Shown: positions 1 to 10,249, counted from the stretch's first letter. The stretch is 48,346 nt of DNA from Caldilineaceae bacterium SB0662_bin_25 (GCA_009840225.1 VXOE01000034.1:1-48346); one strand, 5' to 3'. Numbers and translations: made by a program. Notes: a model not told the origin generated them from the sequence alone.

Positions 1-691
1 CGACCGACGCCGGCGTCAGGTAGACCGTGCGCGCCTCCGCATCCGTCTTCGAGCGGCCCACGGTCAGCCGGCCCGAGCCGTCGTCCCAGCGCACAAAGTC
101 ATCCCACGTCAGCGCAGCCGCCTCCGAGCGGCGCAGGCCTGCGTCCGACAGCACCCGGCACAGCGCGATGTCGACCAGCCCCCGGCGCCGCGCCTGTTCG
201 GGCCGCTCCATCTTGCCGCCCCGCCCCACGCGCGGCTGGCACGCGGTCGCAGTAACAACCGCCAGCGCCTCCGCGGTCAGCGCGTACGCCTGCCGCGGCG
301 CTGAAGCCTGCCGCGCCAGCCCCGAGATCGTATCGGTCACGACCTGGTCGTTGGCGGTCGGCTCGACACCGACCAGCGCCTGCACCTTGCGCAGCGCAGC
401 CACCGTCATGCGCAGCGAGGAGATGCCGGCGCCGTTTTCTGCCCGTTCCTGCAGGTAGGCGCGCAGCGCGAACGGCGACGGCATCAGCGCATGCACGCCC
501 AGCAACGCGGCCCATCTTCCCCAGGTTGCCAGCGCGCTGCCGTAGGCGCGGCGCGTGTTGGGCGCCAACGCTTCCAGCGCGGCTTCGAAGCGCGTCGCCT
601 GTTCGGAGTCGTACGGTCTATAGAGCCCGAGCGCGGCCTCCTGGATGGCGACCAGGACAGCCTCACCCATGCTCGTCGGCGCCTCGCTCAT
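1..691 (-). CDS. Tyrosine recombinase/integrase, partial (runs off left edge)
   Basis: Reverse-strand reading from ATG at 691 is open to the window edge: MSEAPTSMGEAVLVAIQEAALGLYRPYDSEQATRFEAALEALAPNTRRAYGSALATWGRWA...LCRVLSDAGLRRSEAAALTWDDF..., i.e. SAM-like core-binding domain plus first catalytic Arg region. Not in the ORF track because it has no stop inside the window. Confidence 0.85.
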   Translation of the reverse strand, partial: MSEAPTSMGEAVLVAIQEAALGLYRPYDSEQATRFEAALEALAPNTRRAYGSALATWGRWAALLGVHALMPSPFALRAYLQERAENGAGISSLRMTVAALRKVQALVGVEPTANDQVVTDTISGLARQASAPRQAYALTAEALAVVTATACQPRVGRGGKMERPEQARRRGLVDIALCRVLSDAGLRRSEAAALTWDDFVRWDDGSGRLTVGRSKTDAEARTVYLTPASV

Positions 692-1551
692 CGCTCAATC
701 CTCTGCCTGTAAATCCCCGCAGGAAGGTCTACAAAAAAGCCTATCTTCATAAAAGCGCGATAATTTCGTTTAACGTCGATTTATATAGGCCAGTATACAC
801 CACCCATGTAAGGGTTGCGAACATGCCAAATCGCGACAAAAGAAGGGCCTGCGCTTCACCCGCTGGTAAGCGGCCGCAACGACCGTCTCCTGCAACTGCG
901 GCCGGCCGCCGCAGTCCGAATCCGGGGCGCCGTCGGCAAATCAGGCCAGACACCGCCTATCGAGAGGTATCCCAGGTACCCTAATGCGATTTCAGGCGCT
1001 CTACGGGCTTCCTGTGGTGTTTCCATTTGGATGTTTGGGGTGAAAAAGTTGCATCTGGGTGGTTATATGACTCTTGGAATGACTACACGAAGTATTCCGC
1101 GTTCTCCCAATCCATCGGCAGTAGCCGGTCCCACAGCCCGCGACTCCTACTGTCTCCAGCCGGAAACATTCCGAAAAGGCCTGCATGCGCTCCGCACCTG
1201 CCGGATTTTGAACGGCTTACCCTGAATCTCAACGGGACCGAGTCGACTTGGCGTGCGTCAAGGAGGTCTACTGAGACTCGGAGCCGGAAGCATCTGACCT
1301 CAGTCCTCGCCGTAGTCAAGCACGATCTGCAGGATGTCCTGTAGACGCCCATCGATCTGCCCGTAGGTCGCGGCCGCATCTTCTTGATCGATCACGCCGG
1401 CAGTCAGCCCCTGCAGATTCGGCATCAGTGAAAGCAGCCTCCCCATGCGCCGCGCGGCCGTCCACCGGCGCGACAACCCAGGGCCGATAGCCGCTTAACT
1501 GCGAAGAGATCAGCCGGATGCCGTTGCGGCGGAACTACACAGGTGTCTGTC

Positions 1552-2748
1552 CTATTCGGATTCCGGAGTCGGATAGTAGCCCGAATTGACGATGAACTCG
1601 TAGGGGAAGGCGCCTCCGTCCGGCAACGGAATGTGGCCGGTGAACACGCGGGCGTAACCCACCTTGGGGACTTCGGCGCTGTCGGAATCGTCGGCAGGGT
1701 TGTCGAAGTAGTACTCCCAGAAGCCGTCTTCCGGGCCGCTTTCCGCCGCGGCGATGAGCTGATCGACGATCAGTTCGCCGGTCGCGATGTCGCGGGAAAT
1801 CCCTCCCCGTCGCAGCTCGAACCGGTCTGGAAACCCGCCGTGAAACTGGATCAGCTTGCTGGCGCGATCCATGACGGAGAGGTAGACGGAACCATCTCTC
1901 CAAGGTCCGTTCGGATCCCGCAGGGTGACCCGGGCTTTCGCGAGGACGTTCGAGCGGGCGACCGGATCGTCGGACTCGAGAAGTTCGACGATGTACTCGC
2001 CCGCGGCCGTGACGAAGGCCTTCAAGGTTGCCCGGTCCACCACTTCGCCGGCCGTAGTCGCGGGGTCGCCGTAATCGAGGGCCTCGTCGCTGATGGGAAT
2101 CAGGTGAGACGCGTCGAGCTCGAATCCGGCGAGCAGAACGGTGGGGCGCTGTACGGAGCCCGTGAAAAAAATGGTGGCGTAGCCGGAGGCGTCCGCGATA
2201 TCGGGTACGTTGAATGCACCGCCATCTCCCTGTACGGCGGCAGCGAAGGCGGCCATGGCCGCGGCCGGGTCGGTCAGGGCGGCCGGGTCGATCCCCAAAG
2301 CGTGAAGGATCGCTGCATAGATCACGGGGTTGAGTTGTCTGCCGGACAACGACATTTGCTGCGCGTGAACGTACACCCTGCCGTCGGGCGTCAGCTGCAC
2401 AAGGTAGGTGGAACCTGAACGCCACGGACTCCCCTCCTGCCTGAAGAGACATCTAAGGTATAACGTCTGCTCTACGGCCCTTTCTCCTTGCAGCACGCTT
2501 ACGTGATTGTCTCTCGCGGCCAGCGCGAAGTCGGTCAGGCTGGCGTTGCCGTCTTCCACCTGTTGCGCCGTCACCCGCGCATCGGCGGGCGGAGCAACGC
2601 CGGCAGGCAGGGGACATTCGGGCTGCGCCTGCCTCGATTCGGGTTGCACCTGCTCCGGTTCGAGCAGAACGAAGGTACAGGCGGCGGAAACGAGCATGCC
2701 AAGCGAAAGAGAGAGACAAATGACGGCCTTCCGGATTACACTTTTCAT
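1552..2748 (-). CDS. Secreted lipoprotein with two Cache-like sensor repeats
   Basis: 398 aa; N-terminal lipobox-like LVSAAC; two related segments (GSPWRSGSTYLVQLTPDGRVYVHAQQ... and NGPWRDGSVYLSVMDRASKLIQFHGG...) resembling Cache-type folds. Confidence 0.65.
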   Translation of the reverse strand: MKSVIRKAVICLSLSLGMLVSAACTFVLLEPEQVQPESRQAQPECPLPAGVAPPADARVTAQQVEDGNASLTDFALAARDNHVSVLQGERAVEQTLYLRCLFRQEGSPWRSGSTYLVQLTPDGRVYVHAQQMSLSGRQLNPVIYAAILHALGIDPAALTDPAAAMAAFAAAVQGDGGAFNVPDIADASGYATIFFTGSVQRPTVLLAGFELDASHLIPISDEALDYGDPATTAGEVVDRATLKAFVTAAGEYIVELLESDDPVARSNVLAKARVTLRDPNGPWRDGSVYLSVMDRASKLIQFHGGFPDRFELRRGGISRDIATGELIVDQLIAAAESGPEDGFWEYYFDNPADDSDSAEVPKVGYARVFTGHIPLPDGGAFPYEFIVNSGYYPTPESE

Positions 2749-3080
2749 GGTGCGTTTCTCCTGTTGGAAAGAAGCATTGGAGTCAAGCCTTCGCCGTAGG
2801 CTGCCCGCGGCGCAGACAGTACTGTCTGCGCTGAACGAGCGGATTCATAGCCTGAGTAACCTGAATTCGGAGTAAATGTGAGCCTGAACAAGCTGGTAGA
2901 ATAGGAGTCCGACAACAACGACTCACCAGCGACGATCTCAATGTCATATATCGAGTCCAGCACAACGTAGCGCATCTCCAGCAGCCCGCTTTCAGGAAAG
3001 ATTCTCGAGTCCTGCAGGCTTATGCCTTCGGGTAGCTCCCCGAAACTGTTCAGATAGCTGTCGATCGTCTCCGGACGCAA
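2745..3080 (-). CDS. Hypothetical protein (in frame with, and directly after the stop of, the upstream ORF)
   Basis: 111 aa ORF starting at TTG immediately after the TAG of 3081..3464, same frame. Confidence 0.3.
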   Translation of the reverse strand: MRPETIDSYLNSFGELPEGISLQDSRIFPESGLLEMRYVVLDSIYDIEIVAGESLLSDSYSTSLFRLTFTPNSGYSGYESARSAQTVLSAPRAAYGEGLTPMLLSNRRNAP

Positions 3081-3464
3081 CTAGAAACCGGTCGGACCGT
3101 CCATCCCCGTGTTCGCCGCCACAACGCAGAACTCGCCGGCAGGTGTGATCTGACCTGCCGCCAAGGCCGTCACCCGGCCATCCAGGCGCCGAAACGCCTT
3201 GGCGAGAATAATCAGGTCGGTGGACAGGGCTTGCACCTTGTCGTTCAAACCTTCAATCGTAACCTCCCCCTGAGCGAATAACAGGGTCGGTGCGATGTGA
3301 GCCGGCAACGCGATAAGAATCAGAGCGCGTTCTATCGTAAGACATTCCCTCTCTCCCCATATGCACGGGACAATACTCGGGTACGGGTATCGGGTCCGAA
3401 CTGGTGATGATTCCGGGCGGATAAAGCACCTCCCGCCTGGCGTTGCACTTGCTGCAGTATTCAA
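3081..3464 (-). CDS. Small secreted protein with coiled-coil-like segment
   Basis: Contains ERALILIALPAHIAPTLLFAQ (signal-like) followed by EGLNDKVQALSTDLIILAKAFRRLDGRVTAL; true start unclear. Confidence 0.35.
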   Translation of the reverse strand: MNTAASATPGGRCFIRPESSPVRTRYPYPSIVPCIWGERECLTIERALILIALPAHIAPTLLFAQGEVTIEGLNDKVQALSTDLIILAKAFRRLDGRVTALAAGQITPAGEFCVVAANTGMDGPTGF

Positions 3465-3706
3465 CCTCGCTGTAGCCGCCCGATTCGTGACGGTCCGTTC
3501 GTAAAACCTCCCAGCTGTGTCTGCGACTGAGGTCTCGTACTTTCATCTTTCTGATATCCCTGGGTACTCCTTGTAAAGGTATTTAAGTCAGTCTGTTGTC
3601 AACTGCCTACAGCTGGAAAACGAGCAGGGCTGCGGCTTCGTGGCGAATATATATATCTACTCGGTGCTGGCCGCGGCGGGCCTGGCACCGCTTTTTGGCA
3701 TATGCT

Positions 3707-4084
3707 TTATCCCTCGGCCGCCATCCAGTCGCTGCTGCCGCGAAATTCACAGCCGTGCCAGCGTTTGATCACGTAGAGCGGCCTTTCATCACGGTCCGAC
3801 ATATCCCCGGCAGAGAACAGATCCCGCTCAAGGTCTCCGACGAGGAAATCAATGTCATCTGTCGTATCCCACAATTCGTCCTGCTGATCCGCGTCTTCAA
3901 TGCCGGTTATGCGTTCGTCAAGATCATTGACACGGGAAAATGACACATCGATGAATTCGCCCAGGTGAGTGACGAGACGCCCGTCGTTGTCGGCTTCCTG
4001 GGCGTTGACGTTGGCGACGGCGAGACAGAATATGATCAATACAATTGTGATGAGGATCAGAGCGTAACGGTTGATGCGCTTCAC
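3707..4084 (-). CDS. Small secreted hypothetical protein
   Basis: 125 aa; signal peptide MKRINRYALILITIVLIIFCLAVANVNAQ then acidic coiled-coil-like region. Confidence 0.5.
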   Translation of the reverse strand: MKRINRYALILITIVLIIFCLAVANVNAQEADNDGRLVTHLGEFIDVSFSRVNDLDERITGIEDADQQDELWDTTDDIDFLVGDLERDLFSAGDMSDRDERPLYVIKRWHGCEFRGSSDWMAAEG

Positions 4085-4260
4085 GACCGGTGTGTCCTTG
4101 TTTCGCGAGGTTTTGGCTGGTGAATGGTGTCCCGAAGAACACCAATGGCATAGCCGGTCACACAGCCTGCCGGATAACCACTCGCAGTCCGATAGCCGGC
4201 AACCACAACGGACTGCACTTCCTCAAATGGACTGCAACTAAAAAATGGAGATGGCAGACC

Positions 4261-4644
4261 CTAACCCGCAGCCAGAAACAGATCGATCCGTTGCGCAAAC
4301 GCCTCATCCGTCTGGTACCGGATCCGCCACTGACTCAGGGTGCTGCGTGGCACGCCCGTCCTCTCCGACACCCGCCGGTTATCGTTGATCTCGCTCAAAA
4401 GCCGTAAGGCCTCCGCCTTCTGTCTGTCGCTGTACATGCGCCGCCTCAACTTGGGCGGAAACTTCAATCTGCGTTCACTCATGGTCTTCCCCACTGCATC
4501 AGTAGCAAGCTGCATCTGCCCCTTCGACCGCGACGCAGCCCTTTCCCCGTTCCGGGCCGCCCTGCCCTGACGGCGCGAACGTTGTCGATGACGCTGCCGT
4601 AAACATGATCCACAAACGCGTCCGTCTCCATTCATAGACCACAA
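4261..4644 (-). CDS. Orphan helix-turn-helix (transposase OrfA/HTH-like) protein
   Basis: MSERRLKFPPKLRRRMYSDRQKAEALRLLSEINDNRRVSERTGVPRSTLSQWRIRYQT: HTH of the transposase/CENP-B type; internal MSERR start is probably the real one. Confidence 0.5.
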   Translation of the reverse strand: MWSMNGDGRVCGSCLRQRHRQRSRRQGRAARNGERAASRSKGQMQLATDAVGKTMSERRLKFPPKLRRRMYSDRQKAEALRLLSEINDNRRVSERTGVPRSTLSQWRIRYQTDEAFAQRIDLFLAAG

Positions 4645-4651
4645 ATTATGT

Positions 4652-4705
4652 AGTATACAGCGTCAAAATGTCATTTGTATGTGAATCGTTCGATTTTTTG
4701 TGCCA
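4652..4705 (-). promoter_or_regulatory. Conserved-spacing element (minus strand) TGGCACAA-N24-TGACAT-N10-TATACT
   Basis: Revcomp of AGTATA...TTGTGCCA; spacing identical to the plus-strand copies. Confidence 0.6.
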
Positions 4706-4828
4706 GTATTATGTCAGTTGTTCACCAAATGATAGAATAGGGACCGTCGATCATACGCGGCCCAAATCAGGACCCGGATCCAGCCCCCGAACCAGGGGCG
4801 CACCGTCATACCAGGTAAGGAGACAAAG

Positions 4829-7243
4829 ATGAAGCCCACCGACGAGCTGATACAGGAGAATGAAGCGCTGCGGGACCGCCTTGCCCGGTCGAGCGATCGC
4901 CTCTCCCGGTTGAGCAGTGCCAGTCTGCGTATCAACGAAAGCCTCGACTTCGACGCCGTCCTCCAAAGCGTCCTCGACTCCGCCTGCTCGCTCACCGGCG
5001 CCGGATATGGCGTGCTCACCCTCCTCGACGAAACGGGTCAGGCCGATGACTTTCTCTCCTCCGGCTTTACTGCCCAGGAAGCCCAGGGCCTGTGGGACCT
5101 GCCCGGCCATATGAAACTCTTCGAACACGTCGGCAATATCCCGGAACCGATTCACCTTCCCGACCTCATCAGCCACATCAGGGCCTTCAACCTTCCCGAA
5201 CCGCCCTTGCCCGGCGATGCGACTGGTCCAGTTCCCTTCCTGGCGGCGCCCATCCTCCACGGAGGCGAACGCGTCGGCAATATCTTTCTCGCCGAAATAG
5301 GGACCGGTCAGGAGTTCACCGCCGAAGATGAAGAGACCCTGGTCATGTTTGCATGCCAGGCCGCGCTCGTCATCGCCAACGCCCGCCGCTACCGCGACGA
5401 GCAGCGCGCCAGGAACGACCTCGAAACCCTGATCAACACCTCCCCGGTCGGTGTCGTCGTATGCGACGCAGAAGCAGGGATACCGGTCTCCTTCAATCAG
5501 GAGGCCAAAAGAATCGTCAGCAGCCTGCAGATGCCCGGCCGCCCTCTGGAGGAGCTCCTCGACGTGATCACCTGCCGCCGCGCCGACGGACGCGAGTTCG
5601 CCCTCGAAGAGTTCTCCCTGGCCCAGGTGCTCAGCACCGGCGAGACCATACGCCTTGAAGAGATCGTATTGCAGGTCCCCGACGGCCGCAGCGTCAAAAC
5701 GCTGATCAACGCCACGCCCATCCACTCACAGGAGGGCGTCGTCGAATCGGTCGTCGTGACCATGCAGGACATGACGCCGCTCGAGGAGCTGGAGCGGCTG
5801 CGCGCCGAATTCATGGGGATGGTGAGCCACGAACTGCAGACCCCGCTGACCTCAATCCAAGGCTCCGCCAACAACCTTCTGGACGATGCAGCCTCACTGA
5901 ACCCCGCCGAAATGCGCCAGTTCCACCGCATCATCTCCGAACAGGCCGGCCGCATGCGCAGCCTCATACGCGACCTGCTCGATGTAGCTCACATCGAGAC
6001 CGGCACACTCTCCGTCGCCCCGGAGCCGTCCGATACCGCCATCCTCGTCGACGAGGCCCGCGTCATGTTCATGAGCGCAGGCCGCAAGCACAGTATCCAC
6101 ATCGACGTCGCTCCAGACCTGCCCCAGGTCATGACCGACCGGCGCCGTATCGTCCAGGTGCTCAGCAACCTGCTCGCCAATGCGGCCAGGCATTCCAACG
6201 AGCTGTCCACCATCACCGTGCGCGCTGTGCAGAAACAGTTTCAGGTGATCGTCTCAATCTCCGACGAGGGCAGAGGCATACCCGCCGAACGGCTGCCGCT
6301 CCTGTTCAGAAAATTCTCCCGCGTCGACGGGGAGGACCGGCAGGGCGACCTTGACGGGTCGGGGCTCGGCCTCGCCATCTGCAAAGGCATCGTGGAAGCG
6401 CACGGCGGCCGCATCTGGGCCGAAAGTGACGGACCCGGCCAGGGCGCACGCTTTATCTTTACAGTGCCAATCGTCGAGAAAAAAGAAACCGCAGGCGTCG
6501 GCGAACCCGCACCGTTCGCCGCCGACCCCGGCCATGAGACACAGGAGCGCACGCGTATCCTCGTCGTGGACGACGAGCCGAACGCGCTCAGATACATCCG
6601 CGACGTCCTCTCCAAGTCGGGCTATGACCCGATAGTGACCGGAGAACCGGAGGAAGTCGATCGTCTGATTGCGGAGAAGAGACCCCATCTCGTCCTGCTG
6701 GACATGATGCTGCCGGGCGTCGACGGCATCGATCTGATGAAGAATATCCTGGAGAAAACTGCTCTGCCCGTCATCTTCCTGTCTGCCTACGGCCAGGAGA
6801 ACGTCATCGCCAAGGCCTTCGACATGGGGGTCGCCGACTACGTGGTCAAACCCTTCTCGCCCACGGAGCTGGCCGCGCGCATCAGGTCGGTCCTGCGCCA
6901 GCGCGCCGGAACCGGCTATCTCGGGCAGCCCGAAGACTATGTCCTGGAAGACCTGGTCATCAACTATGCGGAACGTCGCGTGGCTGTGGCCGGACGCCCC
7001 ATCGTGCTGACCGCGACCGAGTATGCTCTGCTCTTCGAGCTCTCGACCAACGCCGGTCTGGTATTGACCCACGGCCAGCTCCTGCAGCGGGTGTGGGACC
7101 AGGGACACTCCGGCGAAGCAGGGCTGGTCCGCACCGTCGTCAAGAGACTGCGCCAAAAACTGGATGACGACGCACACGACCCCACCTACATCTTCACCGA
7201 ACCGCGCGTAGGCTACCGCATGGCAAAGCCACCCTCCACCTGA
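4829..7243 (+). CDS. Single-polypeptide two-component protein: GAF-PAS-HisKA-HATPase_c-REC-winged helix
   Basis: 804 aa; H-box FMGMVSHELQTPLTSIQG, N/G boxes (NLLANAARHS, DGSGLGLAICKGIVEAHGG), receiver RILVVDDEPNALRYI...LVLLDMMLPG...YVVKPF, C-terminal OmpR/PhoB-like VAGRPIVLTATEYALLFELSTNAG...VRTVVKRLRQKL...GVGYRM-like end. Confidence 0.95.
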   Translation: MKPTDELIQENEALRDRLARSSDRLSRLSSASLRINESLDFDAVLQSVLDSACSLTGAGYGVLTLLDETGQADDFLSSGFTAQEAQGLWDLPGHMKLFEHVGNIPEPIHLPDLISHIRAFNLPEPPLPGDATGPVPFLAAPILHGGERVGNIFLAEIGTGQEFTAEDEETLVMFACQAALVIANARRYRDEQRARNDLETLINTSPVGVVVCDAEAGIPVSFNQEAKRIVSSLQMPGRPLEELLDVITCRRADGREFALEEFSLAQVLSTGETIRLEEIVLQVPDGRSVKTLINATPIHSQEGVVESVVVTMQDMTPLEELERLRAEFMGMVSHELQTPLTSIQGSANNLLDDAASLNPAEMRQFHRIISEQAGRMRSLIRDLLDVAHIETGTLSVAPEPSDTAILVDEARVMFMSAGRKHSIHIDVAPDLPQVMTDRRRIVQVLSNLLANAARHSNELSTITVRAVQKQFQVIVSISDEGRGIPAERLPLLFRKFSRVDGEDRQGDLDGSGLGLAICKGIVEAHGGRIWAESDGPGQGARFIFTVPIVEKKETAGVGEPAPFAADPGHETQERTRILVVDDEPNALRYIRDVLSKSGYDPIVTGEPEEVDRLIAEKRPHLVLLDMMLPGVDGIDLMKNILEKTALPVIFLSAYGQENVIAKAFDMGVADYVVKPFSPTELAARIRSVLRQRAGTGYLGQPEDYVLEDLVINYAERRVAVAGRPIVLTATEYALLFELSTNAGLVLTHGQLLQRVWDQGHSGEAGLVRTVVKRLRQKLDDDAHDPTYIFTEPRVGYRMAKPPST

Positions 7244-7505
7244 TTCCACCCACATAGCGGGACATAATCCGCAGGGGCATCCCTCGTGGGTGCCCCCGCT
7301 CGCCGCCACCCGATCTGGACAAAGCCTGGCAGCCAACCTGCTCGGAACCGCTGGCCGGGGGAAGGTCACTCCGTTCCGATGACAGGAGTCAGGACGGTAA
7401 TCTCCGGGACCATGATATCCCCGCGCTGACGCGTGGTTGCAAGCCCCTCGACCGTCACACCTGTGTCATTTCGTACTGCAGGAAGATCCCAGGCCAGGCC
7501 ATGCT

Positions 7506-7745
7506 CTATCTGTCCACCTGGACAGCGATGCATAGCTTCTCTTCAGGCCCAGGTCTTGGGCCTGGCCCTTCCCGGATAGCCCCCCGCCGCTCCACGCGCC
7601 CCAACAGATCATCGACGCGCTCGGCGAGCCGGTTGATGAGGCGGTCTCCATTAGCCTCTGCATAGAGAGTTGTGCTGAGGATGAAAGAAAATGTGATGAG
7701 CAGAAGAGCGATGATGATTACGATATTTCGAGTCTTGGTAGTCAT
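7506..7745 (-). CDS. Small secreted hypothetical protein
   Basis: 79 aa with signal peptide MTTKTRNIVIIIALLLITFSFILSTTLYAEA and a short helical region. Confidence 0.4.
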   Translation of the reverse strand: MTTKTRNIVIIIALLLITFSFILSTTLYAEANGDRLINRLAERVDDLLGRVERRGAIREGPGPRPGPEEKLCIAVQVDR

Positions 7746-7872
7746 GGCGCGCGATCCTTAAGGAATGTTTTGAATTTGTGATGACTACACGAATAAGACT
7801 GCAGTGACGTCCCCTTGTGGGTGTCCTCCCCTCTTCACAGCAACCTGCCGGACAGAGCCAGGCACGGCGACA

Positions 7873-7918
7873 AAAGAAAGAGCGGCCTGCCCACACCCGC
7901 AGACAGACCGCCCTCTCA
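7873..7918 (-). terminator. Putative intrinsic terminator downstream of the 7939..8592 gene
   Basis: On minus strand GGGCGGTCTGTC...GCAGGCCGCTC followed by TTTCTTTTG. Confidence 0.4.
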
Positions 7919-7938
7919 CGTCGCCGGCAATGAACGCC

Positions 7939-8592
7939 CTACCAGCTGATATATCTCACCGTGTAACCCGGATCAAGCGTGAAAATATAAGGCTTGTTCG
8001 TGTCATACTCGTTGTCGGGATAGTACGTGCTCACCCGCAGCAGCGTCTTCTCCCCCTCGACAACATAGTCGATCACAACCGGCTTGCCGGTCAAAGAATT
8101 CGTGCCCTCCCATCGCTCAATCCTGGGCTCATCGGGCAGGAACGGGCCGGGCTGCGCGCTGCCGTCCGCGCCAATGAACCAGTACTGCAGACCGCCTTCG
8201 ACAGAGCAGATCTGGGCGGGCCTGGCCGCATGTGTTATGTGGCAGTCGATCCCCGTGTAAACCGGCGTCGAACCGGAGCCGCCGCCGCCTGAACCACCCG
8301 GAGGCGGAGGAGGGTTGCTGCTCGGAGGCGGAGGAGGATCGCCGCCAGGGCCGGATGTCGGAGCATTGCCGCCGGGCCCGGAAGGCGGCGGAACACTTGG
8401 CAAAGGAGGAATGTGGGTATCATGGCCCCCATTGGCGTGGTCCGCAGCACTGCAATGGCCAGCCGAGAGCGTGCCGTCCGGGAACTGGCAATAGCCTTCA
8501 CCCTCGCTCGCCGGATGAGCAAACACTGAAGCCGGAATCGCGAACGCAGCGATGAGTACTGCGAGAGAAGCGAATAAACGTAACCTTGTCAT
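7939..8592 (-). CDS. Secreted protein with Pro/Gly-rich linker and C-terminal repeat-like domain
   Basis: MTRLRLFASLAVLIAAFAIPASVFAHPASEGEGYCQFPDGTLSAGHCS...PPPPSSNPPPPPGGSGGGG...CHITHAARPAQICS...YWFIGADGS...TNKPYIFTLDPGYTVRYISW. Confidence 0.6.
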   Translation of the reverse strand: MTRLRLFASLAVLIAAFAIPASVFAHPASEGEGYCQFPDGTLSAGHCSAADHANGGHDTHIPPLPSVPPPSGPGGNAPTSGPGGDPPPPPSSNPPPPPGGSGGGGSGSTPVYTGIDCHITHAARPAQICSVEGGLQYWFIGADGSAQPGPFLPDEPRIERWEGTNSLTGKPVVIDYVVEGEKTLLRVSTYYPDNEYDTNKPYIFTLDPGYTVRYISW

Positions 8593-8805
8593 GGTAATGT
8601 CTCCTTTTCTTCCCCGCCTGCACAAATGAAAGGGTTTGCAGGGTTAAATAGGTGACGCCGCCCGCGCCCCCCATGTTTCCCCTTGACACACCATTGACGT
8701 GAAAAAACCCGAACTGATACGATAATGACATCCAAATGTGAATACTCCCGGGTTACAATCAGTGCAGAGAGGAAAACGACAGAGGCAACGGCCATCCGCC
8801 ATATC

Positions 8806-8900
8806 GTAGGGGCGCCCCTTGTGGGTGCCCTCTCACGGACGCCGCGAACTAAAAAAGGTGTTCTCCGCGTCCCTCCGCGTTCTCCGCGGACAAAAGGATG
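8806..8900 (+). repeat. Composite intergenic repeat R1 (GTAG hairpin) + R2 (TTCTCCGCG..CCTCCGCGGACAAAAAG)
   Basis: GTAGGGGCGCCCCTTGTGGGTGCCC...GTGTTCTCCGCGTCCCTCCGCGTTCTCCGCGGACAAAAGG. Confidence 0.85.
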
Positions 8901-8982
8901 TTTTCCACGGACAACCCGTAGGGACGCCCCCGCAAGCCGCGCGCCATACCCGCGCAACAACCACGCCAAGGAGAAAAGACCC

Positions 8983-10242
8983 ATGAAAACATCTGACACC
9001 CCGCGCCCGGCGCTGCTGGGCTCTCTGGCGCTGACGCTAACCCTGCTCCTGACCGGTGCATGTGTGCCCCAGAACATGATCGTCAGCCCGCTGGGAACCG
9101 TCGTAGTGGGACCCGGTGAGGAAATCCAGATCCGTTCCCTGGAAGTGATTACCGGCAGCATCGGCGAAATGGGGGTTCCACGACAGCGCGCCGTGGCAAT
9201 GGCGCTCGCCGATTACGGCCCCATCAAAGGACACAACGTCACCATGGGCGCAGGCCTGGATTCGCTCTGCACCGCCGCAGGCGGCAAGGCCGCGGCCGAA
9301 ACCGCTATCGGCGACCACCGCGTCGTCGCCGTGATCGGGACCTCCTGCTCGGTGGCCGCGGCCGCGGCCTCTCCCATCCTCAGCCAGGCCGGCCTGGTCA
9401 TGCTCTCCTCCTCAAATACCTCGCCCTCCCTCACGTCCGACCTGCGCGGCAACGCCGGGGCCAACTACCATCCCGGCTACTACCGCGTATCGAGCAACGA
9501 CCTCTACGCGGCACAGGCGGTCGCGGAATTCGTGCACAACCAGCTCGGCCTGCACACAATGGCCGCCATCCATGACGGCGACCCCTACACGACCGGGCTT
9601 ACCGCCGCCTTCGCTGCCGCCTTCGAGGCCCTGGGCGGCGCCGTGACCGCGGTCGAGGAAGTGAGCCGGGGCGACACCGACATGATCCCCGTGCTGACCC
9701 GCATCGCCGCCGACAACCCGGAGGGCATCTTCTTCCCCCTCTTCCCCGACGAGGCCGGCCATGTCGTGCGGCAGCTCGCAGAGGTGGAGGGGCTTGAAGG
9801 GCTGGCGCTCATCAACAGCGAATCGCTGCTCTTCACCGATCTCGAATCGGTGGACGCCTATCTGACGGCGCCGGAGTTCAACTTCGGCGCCAATGTCAAC
9901 GACGCGACCGGCAGAAGCGGCGATGAGCTATTCGCCGCCTACCGCCGGCAGTACAACGAGGGCGCCAACAACGCCTACATCGCGCTCGCCTACGACGCCG
10001 CCACCATCCTGCTGCGCGCCATCGAGGAAGTCGCCGTGGCGGACGGCGATACACTCTACATCGACCGCGCCCGGCTCCGGGAGGCGCTGACCGCTACAAC
10101 CGGCTTCAACGGTATCGTCGGCCCCATCTCCTGCGACACCTTCGGAGACTGCGGCACCGGCCTGATCCTCATATCGCACTTCACCGACCCCACCGTAAAC
10201 GACATCACGCAGCTGCCGGTCGTATTCAGGTACGCCCCGTAG
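8983..10242 (+). CDS. Branched-chain amino acid-type ABC transporter substrate-binding lipoprotein
   Basis: MKTSDTPRPALLGSLALTLTLLLTGACVPQN lipobox; periplasmic-binding (Peripla_BP_6) pattern; AAGGAG upstream of ATG 8983. The longer ORF from 8725 only reads through a repeat element. Confidence 0.85.
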   Translation: MKTSDTPRPALLGSLALTLTLLLTGACVPQNMIVSPLGTVVVGPGEEIQIRSLEVITGSIGEMGVPRQRAVAMALADYGPIKGHNVTMGAGLDSLCTAAGGKAAAETAIGDHRVVAVIGTSCSVAAAAASPILSQAGLVMLSSSNTSPSLTSDLRGNAGANYHPGYYRVSSNDLYAAQAVAEFVHNQLGLHTMAAIHDGDPYTTGLTAAFAAAFEALGGAVTAVEEVSRGDTDMIPVLTRIAADNPEGIFFPLFPDEAGHVVRQLAEVEGLEGLALINSESLLFTDLESVDAYLTAPEFNFGANVNDATGRSGDELFAAYRRQYNEGANNAYIALAYDAATILLRAIEEVAVADGDTLYIDRARLREALTATTGFNGIVGPISCDTFGDCGTGLILISHFTDPTVNDITQLPVVFRYAP

Positions 10243-10249
10243 CCAGCCC

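Noticed and set aside
1543-2418. 291-aa plus-strand ORF opposite the Cache-like lipoprotein
   Set aside because: The minus-strand protein has a signal/lipobox and internal repeats; the plus ORF is its shadow.
4751-7369. Long minus-strand ORFs (324 and 371 aa) opposite the hybrid kinase
   Set aside because: Antisense to clear kinase/receiver motifs; low-complexity GDDxV-type composition typical of shadow ORFs.
8725-8982. N-terminal extension of the ABC substrate-binding ORF
   Set aside because: It merely translates the R1/R2 repeat; the lipoprotein signal peptide starts at ATG 8983.
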